A stretch of 35,817 nt of DNA, taken from assembly GCA_035456205.1 (NCBI GenBank), contig DATIDQ010000206.1, positions 1 through 35,817 on the forward strand, written 5' to 3'. The notes under the pieces are model-generated. The model was given only the letters and a program-made list of their open reading frames with translations, was not told the DNA's origin and did not search any database. This document shows, piece by piece, positions 17,282 through 25,889 of this stretch. The translations under genes and the position numbers were made by a program. Origin of the DNA: UBA7239 sp035456205. GTDB taxonomy: Bacteria; Pseudomonadota; Gammaproteobacteria; Pseudomonadales; UBA7239. How positions within the stretch are numbered: position 1 is the stretch's first letter; each line of letters begins with the position of its first letter.

Positions 17282-17322
17282 TGAACGGCGTTCGGTTAAC
17301 ATTAGTGAACACCGTTCAGTTA
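17282..17322. promoter_or_regulatory. Tandem TetR-type operators between tetR and the LLM operon
   Basis: Two 17-bp direct repeats, TGAACGGCGTTCGGTTA (17282-17298) and TGAACACCGTTCAGTTA (17306-17322), are 24 bp apart. Each holds a palindromic core GAAC-N3-GTTC (17283-17293 and 17307-17317), the symmetry expected of a TetR dimer site. They cover the predicted start region of one promoter and the -35/-10 spacer of the other. Confidence 0.75.
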
Positions 17323-17327
17323 GTCAA
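17299..17327 (-). promoter_or_regulatory. Candidate promoter of the LLM operon
   Basis: On the minus strand TTGACT (17327-17322) is 17 bp from TAATGT (17304-17299). The second operator core lies within this spacer. The -10 box is a weak match, so the exact box is uncertain, but the position is right for an untranslated leader of about 35-40 bases. Confidence 0.4.
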
Positions 17328-17340
17328 ATCCGAGGAAAGG

Positions 17341-18012
17341 ATGAGAGAAGCATCCAGAACCAGCAAGCCCAGACAGCCCACTGGCAGGCCTGCCCGATTG
17401 AGTCGCGAAGCCATTCTCGGCAGTGCTCTGGATATGCTGCGCGAAAGCGGCGGCCAGGATCTGTCTATCCGCCAACTGGCGCAACGGCTGGCAACAGTGC
17501 CCGGCAATCTGTACACCTACTTCCCCAACAAGGAAGCACTGCTGGACGCACTGGCCGAGTATGCCCTGCAATCCCTGGAGATCACCGCTGACACTTCATT
17601 GCCTTGGGATGCGCAAATCACAGAATGGATGAATGCATTCCGTAACACGTTGCAACAACGACCAGAACTGATGTTGCTGCTGGGGCTGGCTGGCACATCA
17701 CCGAGTACATTGGCGAGAATCGGACGTATTGCTCGCCTGATCGAAAATGCCGGGCTGGATTACGCTAGTGCAGTGCTACACGCGCAAGGATTGTTGTGGA
17801 CGGTGATGAGCTACACGCTGTTTGAAATGCAGGCCAGCGATGTGAAAGTGGTGAAACGCCTGCAACAGGCAGCAGCGCACGAAAAACAGTCTACCCATGA
17901 AAAAAATAGTGACGTGCTACAACATCTCGCCGTAGAAAATCTGCAACCGCTATGGGAGACCACGCTCAGGCGCAATCTGGATGGGATTCGCTTGCAAGCC
18001 CGCGCTACATAA
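17341..18012 (+). CDS. TetR/AcrR family transcriptional regulator
   Basis: A 223-residue repressor-type protein. The N-terminal helix-turn-helix is at about 20-70: LSREAILGSALDMLRESG, then LSIRQLAQRLATVPGNLYTYFPNKEALLDAL, the usual TetR_N pattern. The C-terminal ligand domain is not like any characterised one. The ATG at 17341 follows GAGGAAAGG directly; the frame is open upstream to 17197 but that part crosses the operators and is not coding-like. It is divergent from the LLM operon and separated from it by two palindromic repeats, so it very likely controls both. Confidence 0.92.
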   Translation: MREASRTSKPRQPTGRPARLSREAILGSALDMLRESGGQDLSIRQLAQRLATVPGNLYTYFPNKEALLDALAEYALQSLEITADTSLPWDAQITEWMNAFRNTLQQRPELMLLLGLAGTSPSTLARIGRIARLIENAGLDYASAVLHAQGLLWTVMSYTLFEMQASDVKVVKRLQQAAAHEKQSTHEKNSDVLQHLAVENLQPLWETTLRRNLDGIRLQARAT

Positions 18013-18036
18013 AAAAAGCCGCGCTATGGCGCGGCT
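18011..18036 (-). terminator. Terminator of the calcium-repeat gene, also at the end of tetR
   Basis: The perfect 8-bp stem AGCCGCGC (18017-18024) / GCGCGGCT (18029-18036) has the loop TATG. On the minus strand it runs into seven T (18017-18011). The minus-strand stop codon (18024-18026) lies inside the hairpin. For + strand transcripts of tetR it is followed only by GTTT, so it is weaker in that direction. Confidence 0.85.
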
Positions 18037-21000
18037 GTTTCGAGGGCAATCTTGCCTGATATCACTTCCATCAAACCAATATCCTTGATCGGTTTTGATG
18101 TCAGTGCGTTTACCGTATCCGCCTTTGGTGTGGAACTGATAATGTCACTGTAACCATCCAGATTCACATCTCCGGCATTGGCCAACGCTGCACCGTAATT
18201 GTCTTTTGTGCGCAAACCTTTCAGTACAAATAATTCCGTACCGCTTCCATTCAATCCGTACACAGCGCCGACATCTTTCAGCAGTTTGGCTTTTTTCTTC
18301 GATCCTTGCGGAGGTTGTTGCGTGCGATCACGACCTGGTGCGCCAACCAGTACATCCGCATCATTGTCATTATCCAGATCACCACCCGATGCCACGCTAT
18401 AGCCCAGACGATCACCCGCTGCTTTTCCTTCAAATTTGAACAACTGGCGTCCAAGCGGCTCCAACTGCACTTTGTACGCATAAACAGCACCAGCATCTTT
18501 CAATGTCTTCGCACCATTGGCCACATCATGACCGTAAGCGCCGATCACCACATCCGGTTTCGTATCACCATTCAGATCACCTGCACCTGCGACGCTGTAA
18601 CCAAACCAGTCACCGGCATTTTCTCCACGATACAGCGCAAGCAATTCACCATCCGCACCGGAGTACACCGCCACACTGCCAGCATCTTTTAACAGTTTGC
18701 CAGTATCAGGATTAAAAACATCATCCCGATAGGCGCCGATAACAATCTCCGCAAGTCCATCACCATTTACATCGGCAATACCTGCAACACTGGAACCAAA
18801 AAGATCACCGGCACTGTCACCTGCAAAGTTCAGCAATGCATCATCAAAATACAAAGAGCTGACCTGAACAATACCGACATCTTTCAAACCTGTTACATCG
18901 GCATTCGGTGCGCTATAGATCACATCATCTTTACTATCACCATCCACATCACCGGCGTTGGCTACTGCAAAACCGAGATTGTCTCCGGCTGCTACACCTT
19001 CGAATACTTTCAGTTCCAGATCATGGTCTGCAGGTTTACCGGAATAAATATAGACAGCTCCGACGTCTTTCAGCACTTTGCCTTTTTTCTGACCTTCAAC
19101 AACAGGCAGGGTTTTATCATGGTGCGGCGCGCCTACAACAATATCCGAATAACCGTCACCGTTAACATCGGCTCCCGCCACGCTGAAACCGAACCAGTCA
19201 CCTGCACCTTTGCCAACCAATGTGTGCAGGACACTGCCATCTTTACCGGAGTAAACATAGACCTTGCCGATATCTTTCAATTTTTTCTGCGTCGATGTTT
19301 TTGGCAGATCCCAGAGATAGGCACCAACAACGACATCATCGTAACCATCGCCGTTTACATCGCCAGCATTGGCGACCGCCCGTGCAAATATATCTTTCTT
19401 CCCTTCACCCCATGCACGAACCAGCACACCGGGTTCAGCAGGATACGGATCACAAGCATCGCCCTGCCCGTCACTGTCTGCATCTTCCTGTAAAGGGTTG
19501 GCATCATTCGGGCAGTTGTCGCTGTTGTTATCGATTCCATCGCCGTCGGTATCACCATTCGGAGTCGCATCACACGCGTCGCCAAAACCATCACCGTCGG
19601 TGTCGGTTTGCGCCGGGTTTGCAATCAACGGGCAGTTATCACTGTTTTCATCGACACCATCACCATCCGTATCGCCATTCGGGGTGGTATCGCACGCATC
19701 ACCAAAGCCATCACCATCAGTATCAGTCTGTGGCGTGTTAGCGACTAACGGACAATTGTCTACCGCGTTATCAATAGTGTCGCCGTCGGTATCACCATTC
19801 GGAGTCGCATCACACGCGTCGCCAAAACCATCACCATCAGTGTCTTCCTGCCCCGGGTTAGCAACCAATGGACAGTTATCGGTTGCATTATCAATGCCGT
19901 CACCATCAGGATCGCCTGTCGGTGTTGCGTCGCACACATCACCGATACCGTCGCTATCAGTATCTGTTTGTGCTGGATTGGCAATCAATGGGCAATTATC
20001 ACTGTTGTTATCAATACCATCGCCGTCTGAGTCACCATTTGGCGTGCTGTCACAAACATTACCGATGCCATCAAGGTCAGTATCTTCCTGACCAGGATTA
20101 GCATTGTTCAAGCAGTTGTCCGCAGCATTGTCGATACCGTCATTGTCGTTATCGCCATTCGGTGTGCTATCGCAAACATTACCGATGCCGTCACCGTCAT
20201 TATCTTCCTGACCAAGGTTGGCAATGAGTGGACAGTTATCGGTATTGTTATCGACACCATCGCTATCGGTATCGCCATTCGGTGTGAAGTCGCACACATC
20301 ACCAACGCCATCGCCATCGGTATCTGTTTGCGTTGGATTCGCAATTAACGGGCAGTTATCTGCGGCGTTATCAATACCGTCGCCATCGTTATCACCGTTA
20401 GGTGTGGTGTCGCATGCGTCACCGATGCCATCACCGTCTGTATCAGTCTGGGTTGGATTGGCAATGAGCGGGCAGTTATCGCTATTGTTATCAACGCCAT
20501 CGCTGTCGGTATCACCATTGGGTGTGCTGTCACACGCATCACCGATACCATCACCATCAGTATCCTGCTGGCCAGGATTTACGATTAGCGAGCAGTTGTC
20601 GCTGTTGTTATCCACTCCATCGCTATCAATGTCGCCATTCGGCGTGGTATCGCAGGCATCACCGATGCCATCGCCATCCGTATCGGTTTGGGTCGGATTG
20701 GCATTGACCGGACAGTTATCAACACCGTCGTTTATGCCATCACCGTCGGTATCACCTATATAGTCAGGATCACAGACATTGCCGATGCCATCCAGATCCG
20801 CATCAGCCTGATTAGTGTTCGCAATGAACGAGCAATTATCCAGAAAATCCAGAACGGTGTCGTTGTCATCGTCTGTATCGCAAGCATCACCTGCAGCATC
20901 ACCATCGTTATTTGCCTGCCCCGGATTGGGTGTCAGTGGGCAGTTATCAACGGCATTATCAATACTATCGCCGTCGGTATCACCGTTAGGCGTGGTATCG

Positions 21001-22136
21001 CAGGCATCACCAATGCCGTCGCCATCCGTATCCGTTTGTGCAGGATTAGCGTCTAGCAGGCAATTATCCGTTGTGTTATCTACGCCATCACTATCGGTAT
21101 CACCATTAGGCGTGATATCGCAGGCATCACCAATGCCGTCGCCGTCTGTATCGGTTTGTGCAGGATTGGCGACTAGCGGGCAATTGTCGGTCGAATTATC
21201 GACACCATCACTGTCTGTATCACCGTTGGGTGTGCTGTCACAAACATTGCCCACGCTGTCACCGTCTGTATCTTCCTGACCGGGATTCGCATTGATCGGG
21301 CAGTTATCGCTGTTGTTGTCGACGCCATCATTATCCGTATCCCCGTTGGGTGTGCTGTCGCAAACGTTGCCCACGTTGTCACCATCAGTGTCTTCCTGAC
21401 CAGGATTGGCGTTGACCGGGCAGTTATCGCCGGCATCAGCAACGCCATCGAGATCCGTGTCGACCGGGAGGACTGACCAGCTGGCCGTGCTGGTTTTAGC
21501 CTCAAAATTGGCGCTACTGGCAGCAGCAGCCTGGATGGTGCATGTGCCCACAGCAACGTTATGCACTACGCCGCCAGCAGTGACTGTACAAACGCCGGGT
21601 GTTGTACTTGTGTACGTGATAGCCATGCCCGTAGCCGCGACACCATCCGATGTTCTGGCTGTTGCAACGACGGCATAATCGGCAGAGGTCATGAGCGAAG
21701 AGGCAGGCACACCGGACCAGACAATGCTCTGGTTGATTTTAACGGTGTAGACAGCAGGTGAGGGATAGCCATTAAGGCTGTTGCTATCATGGCCTTCCAC
21801 ACTGATGACGCAAGCGTTCAATGCGCCTGCCGACATAGCGATTGATCGGGTAAGGGAACCGCTGGAGGTACAGCTCGCACCATTGCCAGTCCAGCTCGTG
21901 CTGCCGCCACTGCAACTGCCACCAGTGACCACTATCCGCACCTGGTTGCCACAATCGTTACCAAACACATATGGCAAATGCGCAGTCACATCGAAACTGC
22001 CGCCAGCATCCGCACTGGCAGGTGGGGATGTATCTACCTGCAAGCTATTATTGCCAGCAAAAGCATTACCTGCCGCTAACAACAATACACCCAGTAACCA
22101 GCGCGACAAACGTACAGAGAAACAACTGAATAACAT
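18024..22136 (-). CDS. Large secreted protein: thrombospondin type 3 repeats + FG-GAP repeats
   Basis: 1370 residues. The Sec signal peptide is at 1-27 (basic SRW, hydrophobic LLGVLLLAA, cleavage after AFA). Residues 28-225 form an Ig-like or otherwise unassigned region with several cysteines. Residues 226-901 are 17 thrombospondin type 3 repeats of 40 residues (consensus DTDxDGxDNxxDNCPxxANP then TDTDGDGxGDxCDxTPNG), each with two Asp-rich calcium loops and two cysteines. Residues 917-1358 hold seven FG-GAP repeats of the form FGxSVAxAGDVNGDGxxDVVVGAP, the count needed for a closed integrin-like seven-bladed propeller. There is no LPXTG, PEP-CTERM or T9SS-type C-terminus, so release or surface attachment by another route is likely. 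Probable role: calcium-stabilised adhesion or extracellular structure (inference). It appears monocistronic, with its own terminator. Confidence 0.92.
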   Translation of the reverse strand: MLFSCFSVRLSRWLLGVLLLAAGNAFAGNNSLQVDTSPPASADAGGSFDVTAHLPYVFGNDCGNQVRIVVTGGSCSGGSTSWTGNGASCTSSGSLTRSIAMSAGALNACVISVEGHDSNSLNGYPSPAVYTVKINQSIVWSGVPASSLMTSADYAVVATARTSDGVAATGMAITYTSTTPGVCTVTAGGVVHNVAVGTCTIQAAAASSANFEAKTSTASWSVLPVDTDLDGVADAGDNCPVNANPGQEDTDGDNVGNVCDSTPNGDTDNDGVDNNSDNCPINANPGQEDTDGDSVGNVCDSTPNGDTDSDGVDNSTDNCPLVANPAQTDTDGDGIGDACDITPNGDTDSDGVDNTTDNCLLDANPAQTDTDGDGIGDACDTTPNGDTDGDSIDNAVDNCPLTPNPGQANNDGDAAGDACDTDDDNDTVLDFLDNCSFIANTNQADADLDGIGNVCDPDYIGDTDGDGINDGVDNCPVNANPTQTDTDGDGIGDACDTTPNGDIDSDGVDNNSDNCSLIVNPGQQDTDGDGIGDACDSTPNGDTDSDGVDNNSDNCPLIANPTQTDTDGDGIGDACDTTPNGDNDGDGIDNAADNCPLIANPTQTDTDGDGVGDVCDFTPNGDTDSDGVDNNTDNCPLIANLGQEDNDGDGIGNVCDSTPNGDNDNDGIDNAADNCLNNANPGQEDTDLDGIGNVCDSTPNGDSDGDGIDNNSDNCPLIANPAQTDTDSDGIGDVCDATPTGDPDGDGIDNATDNCPLVANPGQEDTDGDGFGDACDATPNGDTDGDTIDNAVDNCPLVANTPQTDTDGDGFGDACDTTPNGDTDGDGVDENSDNCPLIANPAQTDTDGDGFGDACDATPNGDTDGDGIDNNSDNCPNDANPLQEDADSDGQGDACDPYPAEPGVLVRAWGEGKKDIFARAVANAGDVNGDGYDDVVVGAYLWDLPKTSTQKKLKDIGKVYVYSGKDGSVLHTLVGKGAGDWFGFSVAGADVNGDGYSDIVVGAPHHDKTLPVVEGQKKGKVLKDVGAVYIYSGKPADHDLELKVFEGVAAGDNLGFAVANAGDVDGDSKDDVIYSAPNADVTGLKDVGIVQVSSLYFDDALLNFAGDSAGDLFGSSVAGIADVNGDGLAEIVIGAYRDDVFNPDTGKLLKDAGSVAVYSGADGELLALYRGENAGDWFGYSVAGAGDLNGDTKPDVVIGAYGHDVANGAKTLKDAGAVYAYKVQLEPLGRQLFKFEGKAAGDRLGYSVASGGDLDNDNDADVLVGAPGRDRTQQPPQGSKKKAKLLKDVGAVYGLNGSGTELFVLKGLRTKDNYGAALANAGDVNLDGYSDIISSTPKADTVNALTSKPIKDIGLMEVISGKIALETAAP
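18063..19388 (-). repeat. Seven FG-GAP repeats (probable beta-propeller)
   Basis: These are the protein repeats of residues 917-1358. Each begins FG/LG/YG and contains a D-x-N/D-x-D-G/x calcium loop followed by VVVGA or a variant. Six carry LKD(V/I/A)G, and the seventh IKDIG, just before the last strand (VYVYSG). Confidence 0.85.
19434..21461 (-). repeat. 17-unit, 120-bp coding tandem repeat (thrombospondin type 3)
   Basis: The array spans residues 226-901. Units are 120 bp except around the fifth and sixth, where the TPNG linker is replaced by an irregular DTDDDNDT segment and the pair is four residues shorter. DNA identity between units is high but not perfect, with neighbouring units most alike, as expected from slippage or unequal recombination. 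Confidence 0.92.
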
Positions 22137-22156
22137 ACAACAACACCCGGAGAATT

Positions 22157-22174
22157 TTAGAATTATGTTTCTAA
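22157..22174. promoter_or_regulatory. Palindrome upstream of the calcium-repeat gene
   Basis: TTAGAA (22157-22162) and TTCTAA (22169-22174) form a perfect inverted repeat with a 6-bp spacer, ending 21 bp before the ATG at 22136. It could be an operator. The rest of 22137-22369 holds no gene and no convincing promoter; it has one more hairpin (22223-22243, AGACG/CGTCT core) and two copies of CGATGGTTT. Confidence 0.35.
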
Positions 22175-22331
22175 TTATCTTTGAGGTATTGCCGCAATAG
22201 AATCCGTAAAAATACGCTAGATAACGAGACGAATCGTCTGGTTAATTAAAACTATTCACGATGGTTTTCCTGATTCATAAATTTTGTGAACCAGCGCACA
22301 AAAACGAAGTATTGCTTATTGACTCACACTA

Positions 22332-22352
22332 CAAAACCGTCCGCGATGGTTT
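22332..22352 (-). terminator. Probable terminator of the moxR-DUF58-tgpA operon
   Basis: On the minus strand AAACCATC (22352-22345), loop GCG and GACGGTTT (22341-22334) form an 8-bp stem with one G-U pair. The tail is short (TTTTG). It lies 17 bp past the tgpA stop. Confidence 0.55.
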
Positions 22353-22369
22353 CCAGAAATGATACCTCG

Positions 22370-24640
22370 TCAGGCATTTCGGGAAGTGGATCGCGCCGTT
22401 ACCACTGTAAATGCATCATAACAACCAGCAACCACTTGCTGATTCGGTTTTACATCACCATAGATTAACGCGGAAAAGTTTTTGGCTAATATGCCGACAG
22501 GTTCTGCAATACCCGGCATGATTCGATCCAGCCTTTCCTGATATTCGTAAACGGTTTCTGATGGTTTACGCCTGTACCCTTGCCTTGCCATCCATTTTTC
22601 CAGCTCACGCCATAACTGCAACACTTGCACTTCCGGTGATTGGCGATGCAGTAATTTGATGCGCACCAATGCAATAGCATCCAGTATTCTTATCCTGAAC
22701 ACATATCCCACCGCTACCAGTACACCACAAACGAACAGCAGTGGGTAAAACACAGTGATGGCAACTACCAGTGCATGCCAGAGTATATGGAGACCGTGCT
22801 CTATTGCGTGGCGAATGAAAACAAAAGCTTCTGCCAAAATAATTTTCATGCTACTAGCAACATCAACTGGTGCTTCTCTCAATGCATCACTGGTTTGCTG
22901 TGCATAAGTGTCCAGCTCCTGTGCCGTGGACTCCATCTGCTTTTCTTGCTGCTGCGGAATGGAAAATGCAGGCGTTGGTTCAAACGTCACCCAGCCAACG
23001 CCTGCTATCCACCCTTCAACCCAGGCGTGACCATTCAAGGCGCGTATTTCGTGATAGCCGGTAATCGGATTGTAGCTACCGGATGTATACCCGGTAACAA
23101 AACGCGCAGGAATATCCAGCGTGCGCAACAACATCACCATGGCACTGGCAAAATACTCGCAGTGCCCTTCCGGTTTTTCAAACAGGAATTTCTCAACAGG
23201 CGTTACGCCTTGCGAATTGAAAATACTGTCCAGATTGTAGCGATAATGGCTGCGCAGATAATCTTCCAACAATATAGCTGCACGGAATTGATCCGGCGCC
23301 GTACGGGTAACACTGGCAGCAAGATCATGGACACGTTCCGACATATCTGCTGGTGTTTGCAAAAATAACGCAGGATCAGCCGCCGCTGTGTCCTGCGCAA
23401 CAAATCGCCCATTGTAGTAATCTACTTGTGAATCCACTTCATAGCGGGTGCCGGCAACAATATCGCGTGGCGCCAATAGATTGCCGTGATGGTCTATGGC
23501 AAACACACTGCCTGGAAAATGCACATCAATAATACGTGGGGAACCAAAAATACGGTTGCCCATTGGCTGGGCAGCTTCGATCATCTGGTGTACCAATGCT
23601 TTCTGATGATATGGCTCAAAAGAATGGAAACCATTTTTCAATTGAATTTTTTTATTGCTGTTATCTGTCATTGACCAGGATACACCATCAAAAAAATCAA
23701 ACACATTGCCACGCAGATACAGCTCACGGTCAGCCTGCAAATACAACACAATGGGATTGCCGATAATGCCGGTTGCCTGACTTTTCTTCTCAATAGAAAA
23801 TTTCTGCCCGAAGCCAGCATATTGATCAGGATCTGGATCACCTGATGTACCAGCCCCCTGGTTGCTATCCTGATCCTTCGATTTTGCGCCTGTGGTCGCT
23901 TCATCATACCAACTGTCCTGATGATACTGTTGCCCACCATCACTGATAAAAGATCCCGCGTGCAACGGAATGGGTCTTGGCAATGAGAGGTATAACACAG
24001 TAGCCAGCAGGATAATTGCACAAGACACCAGTATCGCAGCACCATGGAATGTATTTTTCTGCAGCGGCGAGACAACCGCGATTGCCGATTTTTGTTTGAC
24101 CGTTTGTGTAAATACCGCTTGCAGAAATCCCATCGCTACCAGAAAATAAGCCATGACCAGCACAATAAAAAATCCACTTTTAGTATTGGCCACACAAAAC
24201 AACAGCATGATAAAAGAGGCTGCGAAAAGAAAATACAGTTCACGGGTTGATTTTAATTTACACAGCAATGCCGCTTGCATGCACAGCAACAATAGCAACA
24301 AGCCTGTTACCCACTGCTGCATCAGGATATTGGGTAAAAAACACAGCATCCCCAATACCGCAATGCCGTCACTGATCTTGCCAGCCATGCCATTTTTTTC
24401 CGGGTCAGCAGCATAAGCCCGGCCAAATTTGACGAAAAGCATATAGACAACAGCAAATAACAGCGTCATCAATACAGACCATAAAAAATCTGTACGCAAG
24501 GAGAAAAATGCTGCGGTATCCAGAGTGATAATCGCCCATGTCCACCAATAAACAGGTGGATGTGTCAATGCAACGCCCGCAGCAAAATGGCCAGCATTAT
24601 TAGCCGGAGCAGGCGAATCATGCATCAGCACATCGTCCAT
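22370..24640 (-). CDS. tgpA: Transglutaminase-domain membrane protein, TgpA type (DUF3488/DUF4129)
   Basis: 756 residues. The N-terminal half has several membrane segments (about residues 32-215, DUF3488). A large periplasmic part then carries the transglutaminase-like core with catalytic triad C494 (EGHCEYFASAM), H538 (NGHAWVEGW) and an acidic residue at E554 (WVTFEPTPAF). A further membrane segment near 620-650 leads to a cytoplasmic tail (DUF4129-like). P. aeruginosa TgpA, the best studied relative, is essential and acts in the periplasm on cell-envelope-related substrates; the exact reaction is not settled. It overlaps the DUF58 gene by 16 bp. Confidence 0.92.
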   Translation of the reverse strand: MDDVLMHDSPAPANNAGHFAAGVALTHPPVYWWTWAIITLDTAAFFSLRTDFLWSVLMTLLFAVVYMLFVKFGRAYAADPEKNGMAGKISDGIAVLGMLCFLPNILMQQWVTGLLLLLLCMQAALLCKLKSTRELYFLFAASFIMLLFCVANTKSGFFIVLVMAYFLVAMGFLQAVFTQTVKQKSAIAVVSPLQKNTFHGAAILVSCAIILLATVLYLSLPRPIPLHAGSFISDGGQQYHQDSWYDEATTGAKSKDQDSNQGAGTSGDPDPDQYAGFGQKFSIEKKSQATGIIGNPIVLYLQADRELYLRGNVFDFFDGVSWSMTDNSNKKIQLKNGFHSFEPYHQKALVHQMIEAAQPMGNRIFGSPRIIDVHFPGSVFAIDHHGNLLAPRDIVAGTRYEVDSQVDYYNGRFVAQDTAAADPALFLQTPADMSERVHDLAASVTRTAPDQFRAAILLEDYLRSHYRYNLDSIFNSQGVTPVEKFLFEKPEGHCEYFASAMVMLLRTLDIPARFVTGYTSGSYNPITGYHEIRALNGHAWVEGWIAGVGWVTFEPTPAFSIPQQQEKQMESTAQELDTYAQQTSDALREAPVDVASSMKIILAEAFVFIRHAIEHGLHILWHALVVAITVFYPLLFVCGVLVAVGYVFRIRILDAIALVRIKLLHRQSPEVQVLQLWRELEKWMARQGYRRKPSETVYEYQERLDRIMPGIAEPVGILAKNFSALIYGDVKPNQQVVAGCYDAFTVVTARSTSRNA

Positions 24641-25869
24641 GACCTTACCTTTTCTTCCAGATTATCACCACAGTGAATCATCAGGCTGTTATCTTTTGCA
24701 AGCTTGGTTTTATCCGGCAACATTTGCTGGAATGTTTTGGTGTCAAAACGCACCAGCATGACCTGATCATCAGCCAAACCCATAGTAGCTGGCTGCAAAC
24801 TCTTGCCCTGATGATCAAACAACAAAAAAATGCGGCGATTTCCACGAAGGTTTAGTTCCCGATTAACAAACGAAGCGTAAGGCTCGTTACCGTCGGCCTG
24901 CACCAATGCCAGCGCGTGGGAAATTTTGTCCATCCACGCCATGCCGGAGCCGGATTCAATGGCCAATTCTTTCTTACCCGCACCATACAGGCTGATAAAA
25001 TAGCCTTCACGTAAAGCAAACGAGGCAACGGAAGCTGCAATTTTTATCGCATATTCCAGAGGCGCATGCTTTCCCTCACCGGGATTTCCTGCAGCGTGTA
25101 AATCCAGCAAAATACAGATCTCGGTACGGCTGATACTCTCATATTCCTTCACCATCAGTTCACCGTGTCTGGCACTCAATGCCCAGTGAATATTTTTCCG
25201 GTTGTCGCCGCGACGGTAATCACGAATCCCAATAAAAAGATCCTGACCACCTTTGCGATTATCCGTAACAAGACCGTCATGCCAGAAATTGCTGGCCCCT
25301 GTAAATGGTAAACGGTCAAGCGTGAATGTGGACGGATAAACCAGAACTGTAGATCCATCAGCGTCAATGGTTTTCTCACTGCGAAACAAACCAAAAGGCC
25401 AGCCACTGGCCAGTTGTATCGCACCGGGTGTATGCACACCACGCCAGTCAGCAATGACCGCGCGGGCAATAGAACGCGTTCCGGCCAGCGTTTCAACTAA
25501 CAACATCTCATCCCGTAATGCTTCTACCAAAAACGGCAGCGAATCTGTTAATTCGAGCAACTGGCAAGCGAACCGGCCCCGGTTCACCAATTCATAGCGA
25601 ATAGTAAATTCCTTTCCCTCATAAGCGACAGGTGGATAAAATCGCTGCGCAGTGATCTGGCGGGTCAGCAATCTTGCTACCACTAAAGAAATAATCAATG
25701 TAGCAATCAGAAAAAACAGCAGACCATAAATCAGTGCAATCCCGCGATTCCACGCCGTCAGAAACAGTGTGAGAGTCAGCAAAAACAGAAACCCCCTGAT
25801 CGTCAACATCGAGAAAAGTTTCTCGACTATGGTTTCAAGACCCGAGAGTATTGTGTTGTCAGTTGACAT
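24625..25869 (-). CDS. DUF58 domain-containing protein
   Basis: 414 residues. Two N-terminal membrane segments (about 23-66) are followed by a soluble domain with the DUF58 signature RDYRRGDNRKNIHWALSARH and a following MVKEYE. A degenerate von Willebrand A-like fold then begins at ICILLDLHA. DUF58 proteins are the usual partners of MoxR ATPases; the vWA-like domain is thought to bind a client or metal. It lies 20 bp after moxR and overlaps tgpA, the standard order of this cassette. Confidence 0.92.
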   Translation of the reverse strand: MSTDNTILSGLETIVEKLFSMLTIRGFLFLLTLTLFLTAWNRGIALIYGLLFFLIATLIISLVVARLLTRQITAQRFYPPVAYEGKEFTIRYELVNRGRFACQLLELTDSLPFLVEALRDEMLLVETLAGTRSIARAVIADWRGVHTPGAIQLASGWPFGLFRSEKTIDADGSTVLVYPSTFTLDRLPFTGASNFWHDGLVTDNRKGGQDLFIGIRDYRRGDNRKNIHWALSARHGELMVKEYESISRTEICILLDLHAAGNPGEGKHAPLEYAIKIAASVASFALREGYFISLYGAGKKELAIESGSGMAWMDKISHALALVQADGNEPYASFVNRELNLRGNRRIFLLFDHQGKSLQPATMGLADDQVMLVRFDTKTFQQMLPDKTKLAKDNSLMIHCGDNLEEKVRSWTMC

Positions 25870-25889
25870 GGCGACAATCCAGCCAACGC

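Noticed and set aside
17197..17340. Upstream extension of the TetR protein
   Set aside because: It would run through the operators and the divergent gene start; the strong Shine-Dalgarno and the TetR-like N-terminus point to ATG 17341.
19369..21279. Long + strand open frames opposite the calcium-repeat array
   Set aside because: Their products are Ser/Pro-rich periodic strings that arise because a 120-bp coding repeat leaves all frames free of stops; they have no ribosome binding sites or family resemblance.
19434..21461. CRISPR array
   Set aside because: The period is 120 bp with no unique spacers, and the units encode thrombospondin type 3 repeats in one continuous frame.
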